64,000 nt of DNA from JAGVSR01 sp963778225 (GCA_963778225.1 CAVZTR010000004.1:300543-364542); one strand, 5' to 3'. Positions 18,241 to 27,801 are shown, counted from the first letter of the stretch. Notes: a model not told the origin generated them from the letters alone. Program-made: numbers and translations.

Positions 18241-19140
18241 ATGTCCATTATGATCGACAAGAATACGGTCACCATCTGCCAGGGCATCACCGGCAGCCAG
18301 GGGACGTTCCACACCAAGCAGGCGAAGGCCTACGGTACGAAGGTCGCCGGTGGCGTGACGCCGGGCAAGGGTGGCACCAATCACCCGGACGCGGACCTCG
18401 CCGACGTGCCGATGTTCAATACGGTACTCGAAGCGAAAGAGAAGACCGGGGCCACGGCGAGCGCGATCTACGTGCCGCCTCCCTTTGCGGCTGATGCGAT
18501 CCTGGAAGCGATCGATGCGGAGATCCCGCTGATCGTTTGCATCACGGAAGGCATTCCGGTCATCGACATGGTTCGCGTGAAGCGGGCTCTCTCGGGTTCC
18601 AAGTCGCGGCTCGTTGGACCCAACTGCCCGGGCGTCCTGACGCCTGGCCAGTGCAAGATCGGCATCATGCCGGGCAACATCTTCTCCAAGGGTTCAGTCG
18701 GCGTGGTCTCGCGCTCGGGAACGCTGACCTATGAGGCGGTGAAGCAGACGACGGATGCCAAGCTCGGCCAGACGACGGCTGTGGGCATCGGCGGCGATCC
18801 CGTGAAAGGGACCGAGTTCATCGACGTGCTCGATCTCTTCCTTGATGATCCTGAGACGACGTCGATCATCATGATCGGTGAAATCGGTGGCTCGGCGGAA
18901 GAAGAAGCCGCCGAGTGGCTGATCGCTCAGGCGAAGAAGGGCCGCAAAAAGCCGATGGCCGGCTTCATCGCCGGTGCTTCGGCGCCTCCCGGCCGTCGCA
19001 TGGGTCATGCAGGCGCCATCATTTCGGGCGGCAAGGGCAAGGCCGAAGACAAGATTGAAGCCATGCAGAAAGCCGGCATTGCGATGGCTGATAGCCCGGC
19101 AGCCCTCGGCACCACGCTCCTGAAGGTGCTCGGTAAGTAA
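18241..19140 (+). CDS. sucD: Succinyl-CoA ligase alpha subunit
   Basis: Alpha subunit, 299 residues, which carries the phosphohistidine and CoA site. Motifs are ITGSQGTFHTKQAKAYGTKV, GGVTPGKGG, NCPGVLTPGQCKIGIMP, SRSGTLTYE, GIGGDPVKGTEFID and GHAGAIISGGKGKAEDK containing the active His. It is followed by a strong terminator, so sucA likely has its own promoter. Confidence 0.97.
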   Translation: MSIMIDKNTVTICQGITGSQGTFHTKQAKAYGTKVAGGVTPGKGGTNHPDADLADVPMFNTVLEAKEKTGATASAIYVPPPFAADAILEAIDAEIPLIVCITEGIPVIDMVRVKRALSGSKSRLVGPNCPGVLTPGQCKIGIMPGNIFSKGSVGVVSRSGTLTYEAVKQTTDAKLGQTTAVGIGGDPVKGTEFIDVLDLFLDDPETTSIIMIGEIGGSAEEEAAEWLIAQAKKGRKKPMAGFIAGASAPPGRRMGHAGAIISGGKGKAEDKIEAMQKAGIAMADSPAALGTTLLKVLGK

Positions 19141-19176
19141 GAGGCCTGCACAAGGCAATTCAGCTTCCTGATAGTG

Positions 19177-19217
19177 AAAGCGGCGTCGCGGGTCTTCCAG
19201 CGACGCCGCTTTTTTTG
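19177..19217 (+). terminator. Rho-independent terminator after sucD
   Basis: A 13-base-pair perfect stem (AAAGCGGCGTCGC ... GCGACGCCGCTTT) with a ten-base loop is followed by TTTTGTT. It ends the mdh-sucCD transcript and isolates sucA. Confidence 0.9.
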
Positions 19218-19233
19218 TTGTGGACCCCACCGT

Positions 19234-19328
19234 GCCTGAAAATCAGGCCGAACCTGCACTTTCGAGGGTCTTAAATCGCAGCGGTAAACGGAGTAGGGTC
19301 CAAACCGCTGCGGTGCAGCAATTAGCTT
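19234..19328 (+). promoter_or_regulatory. Structured sucA leader
   Basis: Between the sucD terminator and sucA lie GCCTGA-AAA-TCAGGC (19234-19248) and a nested structure: outer CTGCAC 19254-19259 with GTGCAG 19323-19328, inner CGCAGCGGT 19277-19285 with ACCGCTGCG 19314-19322. These perfect pairings suggest a folded 5' leader about 100 bases before the sucA ATG. I cannot assign it to a known riboswitch class. Confidence 0.45.
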
Positions 19329-19426
19329 TGGCGGATCACCTTGAACTGCCGCCAGCAGCCCATCAGGTAAATCGCGTACAGCCTCGCTATCGCCGACCGG
19401 CCCGAGGGCCTTCCAGGACACACCCG

Positions 19427-22414
19427 ATGACCCGCCACGCGCGCAACGAAAATTTTCTGAGAACTTCTTTTCTGCAGGGTACCAACGCCGGTTACATCGA
19501 AGAGCTGCAAGAGCAGTATGAGCGTAACCCCGGCTCGGTATCGGACGAGTGGCGGCATTTTTTCGAGAGTTTAAAAGAAGAGCATCAGCGGTCGCGGGTC
19601 GATGATCAGTCGGTGCCGGTCGTGAACGGCAATGGCGGGCCATCCTGGGGCATTCCGCTATCGGAGTTAACGCAGCACGACGAGATGATCGCGGCGCTGA
19701 CGGGCGATGAGGGGCCCGGTGCGCCGCAACTGCACTTGCGCCTGAAGCAGCGCGCGCATCAGGCCGGTGTGGAACTGTCGCCGGAAGCGTCGGTGCGAGC
19801 GACACAGGATTCCATTCGCGCGCTGATGCTGATCCGGGCTTATCGCGTGATGGGGCATCTGGCAGCTGATCTCGATCCGCTGGGGATCGCCGATCGCAAC
19901 GTGCACAAGGAACTTCGCGCGGATACGTATGGCTTCCTGGAGGCTGACCTCGACCGCCCCGTTTTTCTCGACCGCTATCTGGGGCTCGAGTTCGCGACCA
20001 TCCGGCAGGTTCTGTCGATCCTAAGGCGCACGTATTGCCGCAAGATCGGCTACCAGTTCATGCATATCACCAACCCGGCGCAGAAATCGTGGCTGCAGCA
20101 GCGCGTGGAGGGCGAGGAAAAGGGCATTACCTTTACGGTGCCGGGCAAGCGCGCGATTTTGAACAAGCTCATTGAAGCTGAGTTGTTCGAAAAATTCTGC
20201 GACATTAAATACACCGGCACGAAGCGCTTCGGTCTCGACGGCGGCGAGGCGATGATTCCCGCGCTGGAGCAGATCATCAAGCGTGGTGGCCAGCTCGGCG
20301 TGCAGGAGATCGTCTTCGGCATGGCGCATCGCGGTCGGCTCAACGTGCTCGGCAACGTGCTGGGCAAGCCGTTGCGTGCGATCTTCAACGAGTTCAAAGG
20401 CGGGTCGTTCAAACCGGATGACGTCGAAGGCTCGGGCGATGTGAAATACCACCTCGGTGCATCATCGGACCGGACGTTCGACGGCAACAACGTGCATCTG
20501 TCGCTGACAGCTAATCCCTCACATCTGGAGATCGTGGATCCCGTCGTGCTCGGCAAGGTGCGCGCGAAGCAGGATCAGCACGGCTGTGATCCCGGAGACC
20601 GGACACCGATCCTGCCGCTGCTCATTCACGGTGATGCCGCGTTCGCCGGCCAAGGCGTGGTGGCGGAATGCTTCGGGTTGTCGGGTCTGAAGGGGCATCG
20701 CACGGGTGGTTCGATCCATTTCGTCATCAACAACCAGATCGGGTTCACGACGAGCCCGCGCTATTCCCGGTCGTCGCCTTACTGCTCGGATGTGGCGCGG
20801 ATGATCGAAGCGCCGATCCTGCATGTGAATGGCGATGATCCAGAAGCGGTGGTGCATTGCGCGAAGATCGCCATCGAGTACCGGCAGCGGTTCCAGAAGC
20901 CCGTTGTCATCGACATGTTCTGCTATCGCCGCTTCGGTCATAACGAAAGCGACGAGCCGATGTTCACGCAGCCGTTGATGTACAAAAAGATCAAGGCGCA
21001 TCCGACGGTCGTCGAGGTTTATGGCCGGCGCCTCGTCGAAGAAGGCGTGATTGCGGACGGTGAAGTTGACAGCATGCGGGCGACGTTCCGCGCGCGCCTC
21101 GACGAGGAGATGTCGGCGGCGGAGACGTATAAGCCGAACAAGGCGGACTGGCTCGATGGCCGGTGGGCTGGATTCCAGCGAGCTGGAGAAGACGACCTTG
21201 CCACGGCGACGGGCGTCGAAGCGGAGGTGTTGCGTCATGTCGGACGGCAGATCACTGCCATTCCGAACGAATTCAACGCTCACAAGACCATTGCGAAGCT
21301 GATGGAGCGACGCCGCGAGATGGTCGAAAGCGGCCAGGGTCTCGATTGGTCGATGGCGGAGGCGCTGGCATTCGGATCGTTGCTCAAGGAAGGCTATGCG
21401 GTTCGTTTGTCCGGGCAGGATAGCGAGCGTGGAACGTTCTCGCAGAGGCACTGCGTGCTGGTCGACCAGGAGTCCGAGCGGCGGTACACGCCCTTGAAGT
21501 TCGTGGCGCCTGATCAGGCGAAGTTCGAAGTCATCAATACGATGCTGTCGGAGGAGGCTGTACTCGGCTTCGAGTACGGGTACTCGCTGGCGGAGCCCAA
21601 CGCGCTGGTGTTGTGGGAAGCCCAATTCGGCGACTTTGCGAACGGTGCGCAGGTTGTTTTCGACCAGTTTTTGTCTTCGGCGGAGCGCAAGTGGCTGCGT
21701 ATGTCAGGTCTTGTATGCCTGCTGCCGCACGGTTTCGAGGGGCAGGGTCCGGAACATTCATCCGCACGGTTGGAGCGCTGGCTGCAGCTATGCGCGGAGG
21801 ACAATTGGCAGGTTGCGAATTGCACGACGCCGGCGAATTACTTCCATATTCTGAGACGTCAGCTGCTGCGCAAATTCCGCAAGCCGCTGATCTTGATGAC
21901 TCCGAAATCGCTTCTGCGACACAAGAGGGTTGTGTCGCGTATCGATGAGATGGGGCCGGGAACGTCGTTCCAGCGCATTCTCCTCGATGACGCACAGACG
22001 CGCTCAGAGGAGAAGATCAAGCTGGTTCCCGACGACGAGATCGTGCGGGTCGTGCTGTGTTCCGGCAAGGTCTATTACGATCTCTACGAAGCGCGCGAAC
22101 AGCAAGGTATCGACAATGTCTATCTGCTGCGCGTCGAGCAGCTGTATCCATTCCCCGCGAGAGCGCTGATCAATGAGCTTGGCCGGTTCAAGTTCGCGGA
22201 AATCGTGTGGTGTCAGGAAGAGCCTAAGAACATGGGCGCTTGGCACTTCATGGATGCGAACATCGAGTGGGTGCTGACGCATCTGGGCTACATCCATCGC
22301 CGTCCGCGGTATGCGGGGCGTGCTGCGGCGGCGTCGCCGGCCACGGGACAGCTCAGCAAGCATCTCGCGGAACAGGCGGCACTGGTCAACGACGCGCTCA
22401 AGGGCAGCAAATAA
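19427..22414 (+). CDS. sucA: 2-oxoglutarate dehydrogenase E1 component
   Basis: Thiamine-diphosphate decarboxylase of the oxoglutarate dehydrogenase complex, 995 residues from ATG 19427 (MTRHARNENFLRTSFLQGTN), a classical SucA start. An earlier in-frame GTG would add 69 residues that overlap the leader structure and lack family similarity. Motifs include GMAHRGRLNVLGNVLGKP, the ThDP motif region beginning at GDAAFAGQGVVAE, and RYSRSSPYCSDVARMIEAP. It is followed by sucB and lpd, so all three subunits of the complex are encoded together. Confidence 0.96.
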   Translation: MTRHARNENFLRTSFLQGTNAGYIEELQEQYERNPGSVSDEWRHFFESLKEEHQRSRVDDQSVPVVNGNGGPSWGIPLSELTQHDEMIAALTGDEGPGAPQLHLRLKQRAHQAGVELSPEASVRATQDSIRALMLIRAYRVMGHLAADLDPLGIADRNVHKELRADTYGFLEADLDRPVFLDRYLGLEFATIRQVLSILRRTYCRKIGYQFMHITNPAQKSWLQQRVEGEEKGITFTVPGKRAILNKLIEAELFEKFCDIKYTGTKRFGLDGGEAMIPALEQIIKRGGQLGVQEIVFGMAHRGRLNVLGNVLGKPLRAIFNEFKGGSFKPDDVEGSGDVKYHLGASSDRTFDGNNVHLSLTANPSHLEIVDPVVLGKVRAKQDQHGCDPGDRTPILPLLIHGDAAFAGQGVVAECFGLSGLKGHRTGGSIHFVINNQIGFTTSPRYSRSSPYCSDVARMIEAPILHVNGDDPEAVVHCAKIAIEYRQRFQKPVVIDMFCYRRFGHNESDEPMFTQPLMYKKIKAHPTVVEVYGRRLVEEGVIADGEVDSMRATFRARLDEEMSAAETYKPNKADWLDGRWAGFQRAGEDDLATATGVEAEVLRHVGRQITAIPNEFNAHKTIAKLMERRREMVESGQGLDWSMAEALAFGSLLKEGYAVRLSGQDSERGTFSQRHCVLVDQESERRYTPLKFVAPDQAKFEVINTMLSEEAVLGFEYGYSLAEPNALVLWEAQFGDFANGAQVVFDQFLSSAERKWLRMSGLVCLLPHGFEGQGPEHSSARLERWLQLCAEDNWQVANCTTPANYFHILRRQLLRKFRKPLILMTPKSLLRHKRVVSRIDEMGPGTSFQRILLDDAQTRSEEKIKLVPDDEIVRVVLCSGKVYYDLYEAREQQGIDNVYLLRVEQLYPFPARALINELGRFKFAEIVWCQEEPKNMGAWHFMDANIEWVLTHLGYIHRRPRYAGRAAAASPATGQLSKHLAEQAALVNDALKGSK

Positions 22415-22467
22415 TTCACCACGGGGAGCTGCCCATTGTGGTGGCTCGCAGGACGGCGAGGATACGA

Positions 22468-23778
22468 ATGACGATTGAAATCAAGGTTCCGGTGCTCGGT
22501 GAGTCGATCACGGAGGCGACGGTTGGACGCTGGTTCAAAAAGCCGGGTGAAGCGGTGAAGGCAGACGAGCCGCTGGTGGAACTCGAGACGGATAAAGTGA
22601 CGGTAGAGGTCCCGGCGCCGGCAGCGGGCGTGCTTGGCGATATTCTCGCAATGCAGGGTGCAACGGTTGCGATCGGTTCGCTTCTTGCGGCCCTGAATGA
22701 GGGCGGTGGGGTGTCAGTCGCGGCTCCAGCTCCAGCCGCTGCACCGCCTCCCAAGGCTGAAGCACCTGCAAAGCCGGCCTCTGCAGCAAAGCCGGCCCCA
22801 GCGAAATCCACATCCACGGCGTCCGCGCCCCCGCCCGCTCCCGCCGCGCGCAAGGTGCTCGCTGAAGCGCAGATCGATCCAGATGCGGTTGTCGGGTCTG
22901 GTCGCCGCGGTCAAGTTTTGAAGGAAGATGCCCTGGCGGCAGTCGCAGCGAAGAAACCTGCTCTTGCACAGTCTCCGGCGCAATCTCCGGCGCCTCACGC
23001 CGAGCGACGGGAGAGCCCGTCGACGCCGGTGCCGGTTCCGATCCAGGAACTGCGGGTGCCTACGACGATGGGTGAGCCCGGCCGTGAAGAACGTGTGAAG
23101 ATGAGCAGGCTGCGCCAAACCATCGCGCGGCGGCTGAAGGATGCGCAGAATACCGCGGCAATGCTGACGACGTTCAACGACGTCGACATGAGCGCCGTGA
23201 TGGCGCTGCGTTCGCAGTACAAGGACCTGTTCGAGAAGCGGCACGGTGTGAAACTCGGCTTCATGGGCTTCTTCGTAAAGGCCTGCGTGCAGGCGTTACG
23301 TGAAATTCCCGCAGTCAATGCCGAGATCGACGGCGAAGACATCATCTACAAGAATTACTATCACATTGGGGTAGCGGTCGGGACGGATCGTGGACTGGTC
23401 GTGCCAGTGCTGCGCGAGGCGGATCGCCTGTCGTTGGCAGAAACGGAAATCACAATCGCCGAGTACGGACGCAGGGCGCGCGACGGCAAGCTCTCGATCG
23501 AAGACATGCAGGGCGGCACGTTCACGATTTCCAACGGCGGCGTCTATGGGTCGATGTTGTCGACGCCCATCCTGAATGCGCCGCAGTCGGGCATTTTGGG
23601 TATGCACCGGATTGAAGAGCGTCCGGTCGTGAAGAACGGGCAGATCGTGGCGCGGCCGATGATGTACCTTGCGCTCAGCTACGATCACCGCGTTGTCGAC
23701 GGCAAAGAGGCTGTGACGTTCCTGGTGCGCGTCAAGGAATGTCTCGAAGACCCGCAGCGGTTCATGCTCGAGCTTTGA
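22468..23778 (+). CDS. sucB: Dihydrolipoyl succinyltransferase (E2)
   Basis: Core of the 2-oxoglutarate dehydrogenase complex, 436 residues. Order of parts: lipoyl domain (residues 1-77, lipoylated Lys in ELETDKVTVEV), Ala/Pro-rich linker, peripheral subunit-binding domain (KVLAEAQIDPDAVVGSGRRGQVLKED), a second linker, and the catalytic domain ending with the active-site SYDHRVVDGKEAV. ATG 22468 matches the family start MTIEIKVPVLGESI; the upstream open frame overlaps sucA. Confidence 0.96.
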   Translation: MTIEIKVPVLGESITEATVGRWFKKPGEAVKADEPLVELETDKVTVEVPAPAAGVLGDILAMQGATVAIGSLLAALNEGGGVSVAAPAPAAAPPPKAEAPAKPASAAKPAPAKSTSTASAPPPAPAARKVLAEAQIDPDAVVGSGRRGQVLKEDALAAVAAKKPALAQSPAQSPAPHAERRESPSTPVPVPIQELRVPTTMGEPGREERVKMSRLRQTIARRLKDAQNTAAMLTTFNDVDMSAVMALRSQYKDLFEKRHGVKLGFMGFFVKACVQALREIPAVNAEIDGEDIIYKNYYHIGVAVGTDRGLVVPVLREADRLSLAETEITIAEYGRRARDGKLSIEDMQGGTFTISNGGVYGSMLSTPILNAPQSGILGMHRIEERPVVKNGQIVARPMMYLALSYDHRVVDGKEAVTFLVRVKECLEDPQRFMLEL

Positions 23779-23871
23779 TTTCTATGCCTCGCGGAGATGC
23801 AGGGGTGCCGGTCGAGTGTTCGGCTGTCACTGCACGTGCGCCCCGCTCAGACGTTTTAGCGAGACCCAGAT

Positions 23872-25272
23872 ATGTATGACCTGATCGTTATCGGCACTGG
23901 CCCTGGCGGATATGTGTGCGCTATTCGAGCGGCGCAACTCGGGCTCAGGGTGGCGGTGGTCGAGAAGCGGTCGACGCATGGCGGAACGTGCCTCAACATC
24001 GGATGCATTCCTTCCAAGGCATTGCTGCATGCTTCAGAGCTTTTCGATGAAGCCTCGCGGCATTTCCATACGATGGGGATCAACGTCACGCCGGAACTCG
24101 ATCTTGAGCGGATGATGGCGTTCAAGGACGAGGGCGTGAAGGGCAACGTGGACGGCGTTGCCTACCTTTTGAAGAAGAACAAGATCGACAGCTTCCACGG
24201 GACCGGCCGGATACTCGCAGCGGGACAGGTGGGGATCACCTTCATCAACGGTGAGACGTCGACGCTTGCAACAAAATCGATCGTTATTGCAACCGGATCA
24301 GATGTGATCTCGCTGCCGGGCATCACGATCGATGAGAAAAGAGTGGTGTCGTCGACGGGTGCATTGACGTTTGAGACCGTGCCGAAGCGGCTCGTGGTCG
24401 TCGGAGCCGGTGTGATCGGCTTGGAATTGGGGTCGGTGTGGCGGCGGCTCGGGTCTGAGGTCATTGTCGTCGAATATCTCGACCGCATTCTGCCCGGCAT
24501 GGATTCCGACGTGGCGCGGACGTTCCAGCGCATTCTTGAAAAGCAGGGGTTTGTTTTCCGGCTTGGCCAGAAGGTGACCGGGGTTTCGGATGCGGGAGAC
24601 GCAGGGCTTGCCGTGAGCGTGGTGCCGGCAACCGGCGATGCAACGAGCGAGACGCTCGAGGTGGACGCGGTGCTTGTGGCGGTGGGCCGGAAGCCATTCA
24701 CGGATGGGCTTGGTCTCGACGAAGCAGGAATTGAGCGGGATTCGAAAGGGCGCATTTCAGTTGATGAACACTTCGAAACGAACATCGCCGGTGTGTACGC
24801 GATTGGCGATGTCATCGCCGGGCCGATGCTGGCCCACAAGGCGGAGGATGAAGGCGTTGCGGTGGCCGAGATCCTCGCCGGACAGGCGGGGCATGTGAAC
24901 TATAACGTTATTCCTGGTGTCGTTTACACCGCGCCGGAAGTGGCGAGCGTGGGCAAGACCGAAGATGAGCTGAAGGCGGCCAATATCGCTTATAAGGCCG
25001 GCAAATTCCCGTTCACGGCGAATGGGCGGGCAAAGGTGAACAAGACCACCGATGGGTTTGTGAAAGTGCTGGCCGACGCAGAGACAGACCGCGTGCTCGG
25101 CGTGCATATTATTGGACCGCACGCAGGCGAGATGATTGCAGAAGCTGCTGTCCTCATGGAGTTCGGCGGATCGGCTGAGGATCTGGCGCGGACATGCCAT
25201 GCGCATCCGACTCTGACGGAAGCGGTGAAGGAAGCGGCACTCGCGGCGGGCAAGCGGGCCATACATATTTAA
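23872..25272 (+). CDS. lpd: Dihydrolipoyl dehydrogenase (E3)
   Basis: FAD enzyme that reoxidises lipoamide for the 2-oxoglutarate dehydrogenase complex, 466 residues. It has the FAD motif GTGPGGYVCAIRAAQLG, the redox disulfide GGTCLNIGCIPSKALL, the NAD motif GAGVIGLELGSVW, and the catalytic His-Glu of CHAHPTLTEAVKE. All active residues are present. It ends the sucA-sucB-lpd run and is followed by two REP-like palindromes. Confidence 0.96.
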   Translation: MYDLIVIGTGPGGYVCAIRAAQLGLRVAVVEKRSTHGGTCLNIGCIPSKALLHASELFDEASRHFHTMGINVTPELDLERMMAFKDEGVKGNVDGVAYLLKKNKIDSFHGTGRILAAGQVGITFINGETSTLATKSIVIATGSDVISLPGITIDEKRVVSSTGALTFETVPKRLVVVGAGVIGLELGSVWRRLGSEVIVVEYLDRILPGMDSDVARTFQRILEKQGFVFRLGQKVTGVSDAGDAGLAVSVVPATGDATSETLEVDAVLVAVGRKPFTDGLGLDEAGIERDSKGRISVDEHFETNIAGVYAIGDVIAGPMLAHKAEDEGVAVAEILAGQAGHVNYNVIPGVVYTAPEVASVGKTEDELKAANIAYKAGKFPFTANGRAKVNKTTDGFVKVLADAETDRVLGVHIIGPHAGEMIAEAAVLMEFGGSAEDLARTCHAHPTLTEAVKEAALAAGKRAIHI

Positions 25273-25274
25273 TT

Positions 25275-25316
25275 GCGCGTGGCGACTCCGCTTGCGCGGA
25301 GCCGGCCGCCACGCGC
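25275..25316. repeat. REP-like palindrome, copy 2
   Basis: Near-perfect long hairpin: GCGCGTGGCG pairs with CGCCACGCGC and encloses CTCCGC-TTGC-GCGGAG. It lies directly after the lpd stop and 58 bases before copy 3 in direct orientation. It may act as a transcription end or mRNA stabiliser. Confidence 0.6.
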
Positions 25317-25332
25317 GAGGGTGGTTCTAATT

Positions 25333-25376
25333 GCACGGGGCGACTCCGCTTGCGCGGGTTTGGCCACCATGTGTGG
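25333..25376. repeat. REP-like palindrome, copy 3 (degenerate)
   Basis: This repeats the layout of copy 2 (AATTGC lead, GGGGCGACTCCGCTTGCGCGG core) with a less complete outer stem. The two form a tandem pair between the convergent lpd and xerC genes. Confidence 0.5.
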
Positions 25377-25379
25377 GGG

Positions 25380-26339
25380 TCAGGCGCGCGGATGGGCGGC
25401 GTCGTAAACGCGCAGCAGTTGGGCGCGATCGACTTCCGTATAGACTTGGGTCGTCGAGAGCGACGCGTGGCCGAGCAGCTCCTGGATCTGGCGAAGATCA
25501 GCGCCGGCTGAAAGCAGGTGCGTTGCGAATGAATGACGAAGGGCGTGTGGTGTTGCGGTTGCGGGCAACTGCAAGGCATCCCGCAGGCGCGCGATCGCGA
25601 GCTGAATGATGCGGGGTGAGAGAGGTCCGCCCTTGGCGCCGCGGAATATCGGTGCGTCGGGGTCGAGCGTAAACGGCACGAGGCCCGCGTAGCGTTCGAT
25701 TGCCGCTCGCGTGACGGGGAGAATTGGGACCAGGCGCTCCTTTTCGCCCTTGCCGGTGATGCGGATAACATCGCGCTCCGCTGTCGGGGCGTTGCGCGGT
25801 GTCAGCGCGAGCGCTTCCGATATGCGCAAGCCTGAGCCGTAGAGAAGCAGCAATACGGCAGTATCACGCGCTCCAATCCAAGTTTCCTCTTGCTCGCCGA
25901 TGGCTTCGACCACGGCCGCAGCTTTTTCGACGGTGAGAGGTTTTGGGACTGCATGCGGAAGTTTCGGCATGCCGACGCGGAGAATGGCGCGGTTTGCCGA
26001 TACGCCAGTGGTGTCGAGCCAACGGATGTAGGTGCGCAGGGCAGACATAGTGCGCGAAAGGGAACGGCTGGTGAGGCCTTCACGCCGGCGGGCGGCCATG
26101 AAGCCGCGAAAGGCTTTCAGGTCGAGGCAATCGAGGTCGGCCAGGCAGGGAGCATGTCCGAGATGGCCACGAAGATAGGCAAGGAAAGAGCGCAGATCGC
26201 GGTCGTAGGCTTCGATGGTTTCGGGAGAGCGGCCTTCGGTGAGTTCAAGGTGGGCGAGCCAGCGGGCGACGGAACCGGTGAGGTCTCCGCCGAGTTCCAA
26301 TTCCGGCGCGGTCTCTCGCCTATTCCAATGGTCTGCCAT
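25380..26339 (-). CDS. xerC: Site-specific tyrosine recombinase XerC
   Basis: Resolves chromosome dimers at dif together with XerD. The 319-residue protein has the SAM-like N-terminal domain (WLAHLELTEGRSPETIEAYDRDL) and all catalytic residues: Arg in SGLRISEAL, Lys in TGKGEKERLVP, His-x-x-Arg in PHALRHSFATHLL, and His plus Tyr in LGHASLSTTQVYTEV. Start is ATG 26339 or TTG 26357; the former is conservative. It is a chromosomal housekeeping gene and not part of a mobile element here. Confidence 0.9.
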   Translation of the reverse strand: MADHWNRRETAPELELGGDLTGSVARWLAHLELTEGRSPETIEAYDRDLRSFLAYLRGHLGHAPCLADLDCLDLKAFRGFMAARRREGLTSRSLSRTMSALRTYIRWLDTTGVSANRAILRVGMPKLPHAVPKPLTVEKAAAVVEAIGEQEETWIGARDTAVLLLLYGSGLRISEALALTPRNAPTAERDVIRITGKGEKERLVPILPVTRAAIERYAGLVPFTLDPDAPIFRGAKGGPLSPRIIQLAIARLRDALQLPATATPHALRHSFATHLLSAGADLRQIQELLGHASLSTTQVYTEVDRAQLLRVYDAAHPRA

Positions 26340-26413
26340 GCGCGTCCGATGCGGCAATTGTTTCTCAGATGAGCCTCATCCGCGCCGGTTAATGAATGGT
26401 AAACACGACGACC

Positions 26414-26441
26414 TTGTGGTCACGCAGAGTGGCCCTATCTA
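26414..26441 (+). promoter_or_regulatory. Candidate promoter of the ene-reductase gene
   Basis: TTGTGG at 26414-26419 and TATCTA at 26436-26441 with 16 bases between, 35 bases before the ATG. A GACC-TTGT-GGTC palindrome overlaps the -35. Matches are moderate. Confidence 0.3.
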
Positions 26442-26476
26442 TTTCTCATCTATGTGTTCCAAGGATTTCTCCCCAC

Positions 26477-27529
26477 ATGCCGAAGCTACTCGATCCGATC
26501 ACCATCGGTGACCTTTCGCTGCGCAATCGCGTCATCATGGCGCCGTTGACCCGCTGCCGTTCGAGCGAGGGCCGCGTCCCGAACGAGCTGATGGCCGAAT
26601 ATTATGTGCAGCGTGCATCGGCTGGGATGATCCTGTCGGAGGCGACATCGGTCGATCCGATGGGCGTGGGATATCCGGATACGCCTGGCATTTGGTCAGA
26701 GGAGCAGGTGGCGGGCTGGGCTGCCATCACAGATGCGGTGCATCGTGCTGGCGGCACCATTCTCCTGCAGCTCTGGCACGTCGGACGGATCTCTGATCCG
26801 ATCTACCTCGATGGTGCGCTGCCGGTGGCGCCGAGTGCAATCCGCCCCAAAGGAACCGTGTCGCTCGTCCGGCCGAAGAAAGAGTTCGTCACGCCGCGGG
26901 CGCTCGAGCGGGATGAGATACCCGGCGTCATCGCCGCATACAAACGCGGCGCGGAGAACGCGAAACGCGCTGGTTTCGATGGTGTCGAGGTGCATGGTGC
27001 CAACGGGTACTTGCTCGACCAGTTCCTGCAGGACACGACGAATACGCGGACGGACGACTATGGTGGATCGCTTGCGAACCGTGCGCGGCTGATGATCGAG
27101 GTGGTGGATGCGTGCATCGAAGTGTGGGGCGCGGGGCGTGTTGGCCTGCATCTGGCGCCGCGCGGAGATGCGCACGACATGGGCGACAGCAATCCGATCG
27201 CGACCTTCGGGTATGTCGCTCAGCAGATGAAAGCGCGCGGTCTGGCCTTCCTGTGCGCACGCGAGTCTCTCGGCGACAATCGGATTGGGCCGCAGCTCAA
27301 GAAGATCTTCGCCGGCGTGTACATTGCCAATGAGGGGTTCACGGCAGAAACGGCGCAAGAGGTGCTCGACGCGGGTGAGGCGGACGCGGTGGCGTTTGGG
27401 AAAACCTTCATCGCAAACCCCGATTTACCTCAGCGATTCGCAATTTCTGCTGCCCTCAATGAGCCCAAGCCGGACTTGTTCTACGCCCAGGGACCTGCAG
27501 GTTATATCGACTATCCGGCCCTTTCTTGA
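26477..27529 (+). CDS. Old Yellow Enzyme family alkene reductase
   Basis: FMN-dependent NAD(P)H ene-reductase of the NemA/OYE class, 350 residues, acting on activated C=C bonds or nitro compounds. The TIM barrel shows MAPLTRCRS, LQLWHVGRISDP, the FMN/substrate His-Asn pair in VHGANGYLLDQFLQ, RTDDYGGSLANR and ADAVAFGKTFIANPDLP. ATG 26477 gives the usual start MPKLLDPITIGDLSLRNR. It is divergent from xerC; physiological substrate is unknown. Confidence 0.92.
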   Translation: MPKLLDPITIGDLSLRNRVIMAPLTRCRSSEGRVPNELMAEYYVQRASAGMILSEATSVDPMGVGYPDTPGIWSEEQVAGWAAITDAVHRAGGTILLQLWHVGRISDPIYLDGALPVAPSAIRPKGTVSLVRPKKEFVTPRALERDEIPGVIAAYKRGAENAKRAGFDGVEVHGANGYLLDQFLQDTTNTRTDDYGGSLANRARLMIEVVDACIEVWGAGRVGLHLAPRGDAHDMGDSNPIATFGYVAQQMKARGLAFLCARESLGDNRIGPQLKKIFAGVYIANEGFTAETAQEVLDAGEADAVAFGKTFIANPDLPQRFAISAALNEPKPDLFYAQGPAGYIDYPALS

Positions 27530-27546
27530 GCCTCGACCGTGGCAGA

Positions 27547-27584
27547 CGTGCAAAAAACCCCCTAAAATAGGGTCTTTTTGCACG
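27547..27584. terminator. Hairpin after the ene-reductase gene
   Basis: CGTGCAAAAA and TTTTTGCACG form the outer arms, with CCC/GGG continuing inward past a small mismatch. It lies 17 bases after the stop. The A-rich 5' arm and T-rich 3' arm fit a bidirectional terminator. Confidence 0.6.
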
Positions 27585-27801
27585 ATTGATATCGATTGGC
27601 CGTTGCAAAACGCTGCGACGCACGTACTTTGGCGCCACCGGAGAACCCGACGGCCGCTGCTCTGCAGCCGTTGCTTGTGCAAGCGTTTCTGCGATTTGGA
27701 GTGCAGCTGGCGCGCGATCAATGTCGCGCCTCTAGCGATTGGCTTCAGCGGTCGCGGACGGTTCTGCCGACATTCGAATTCTAATCTCAGGGACGACATT
27801 C

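Noticed and set aside
20519..21625. Minus-strand frame of 368 residues opposite sucA
   Set aside because: Antisense shadow with no recognisable motif.
25380..26339. XerC as part of an integron or prophage
   Set aside because: It has standard XerC length and lies among housekeeping genes with no att-like repeats.
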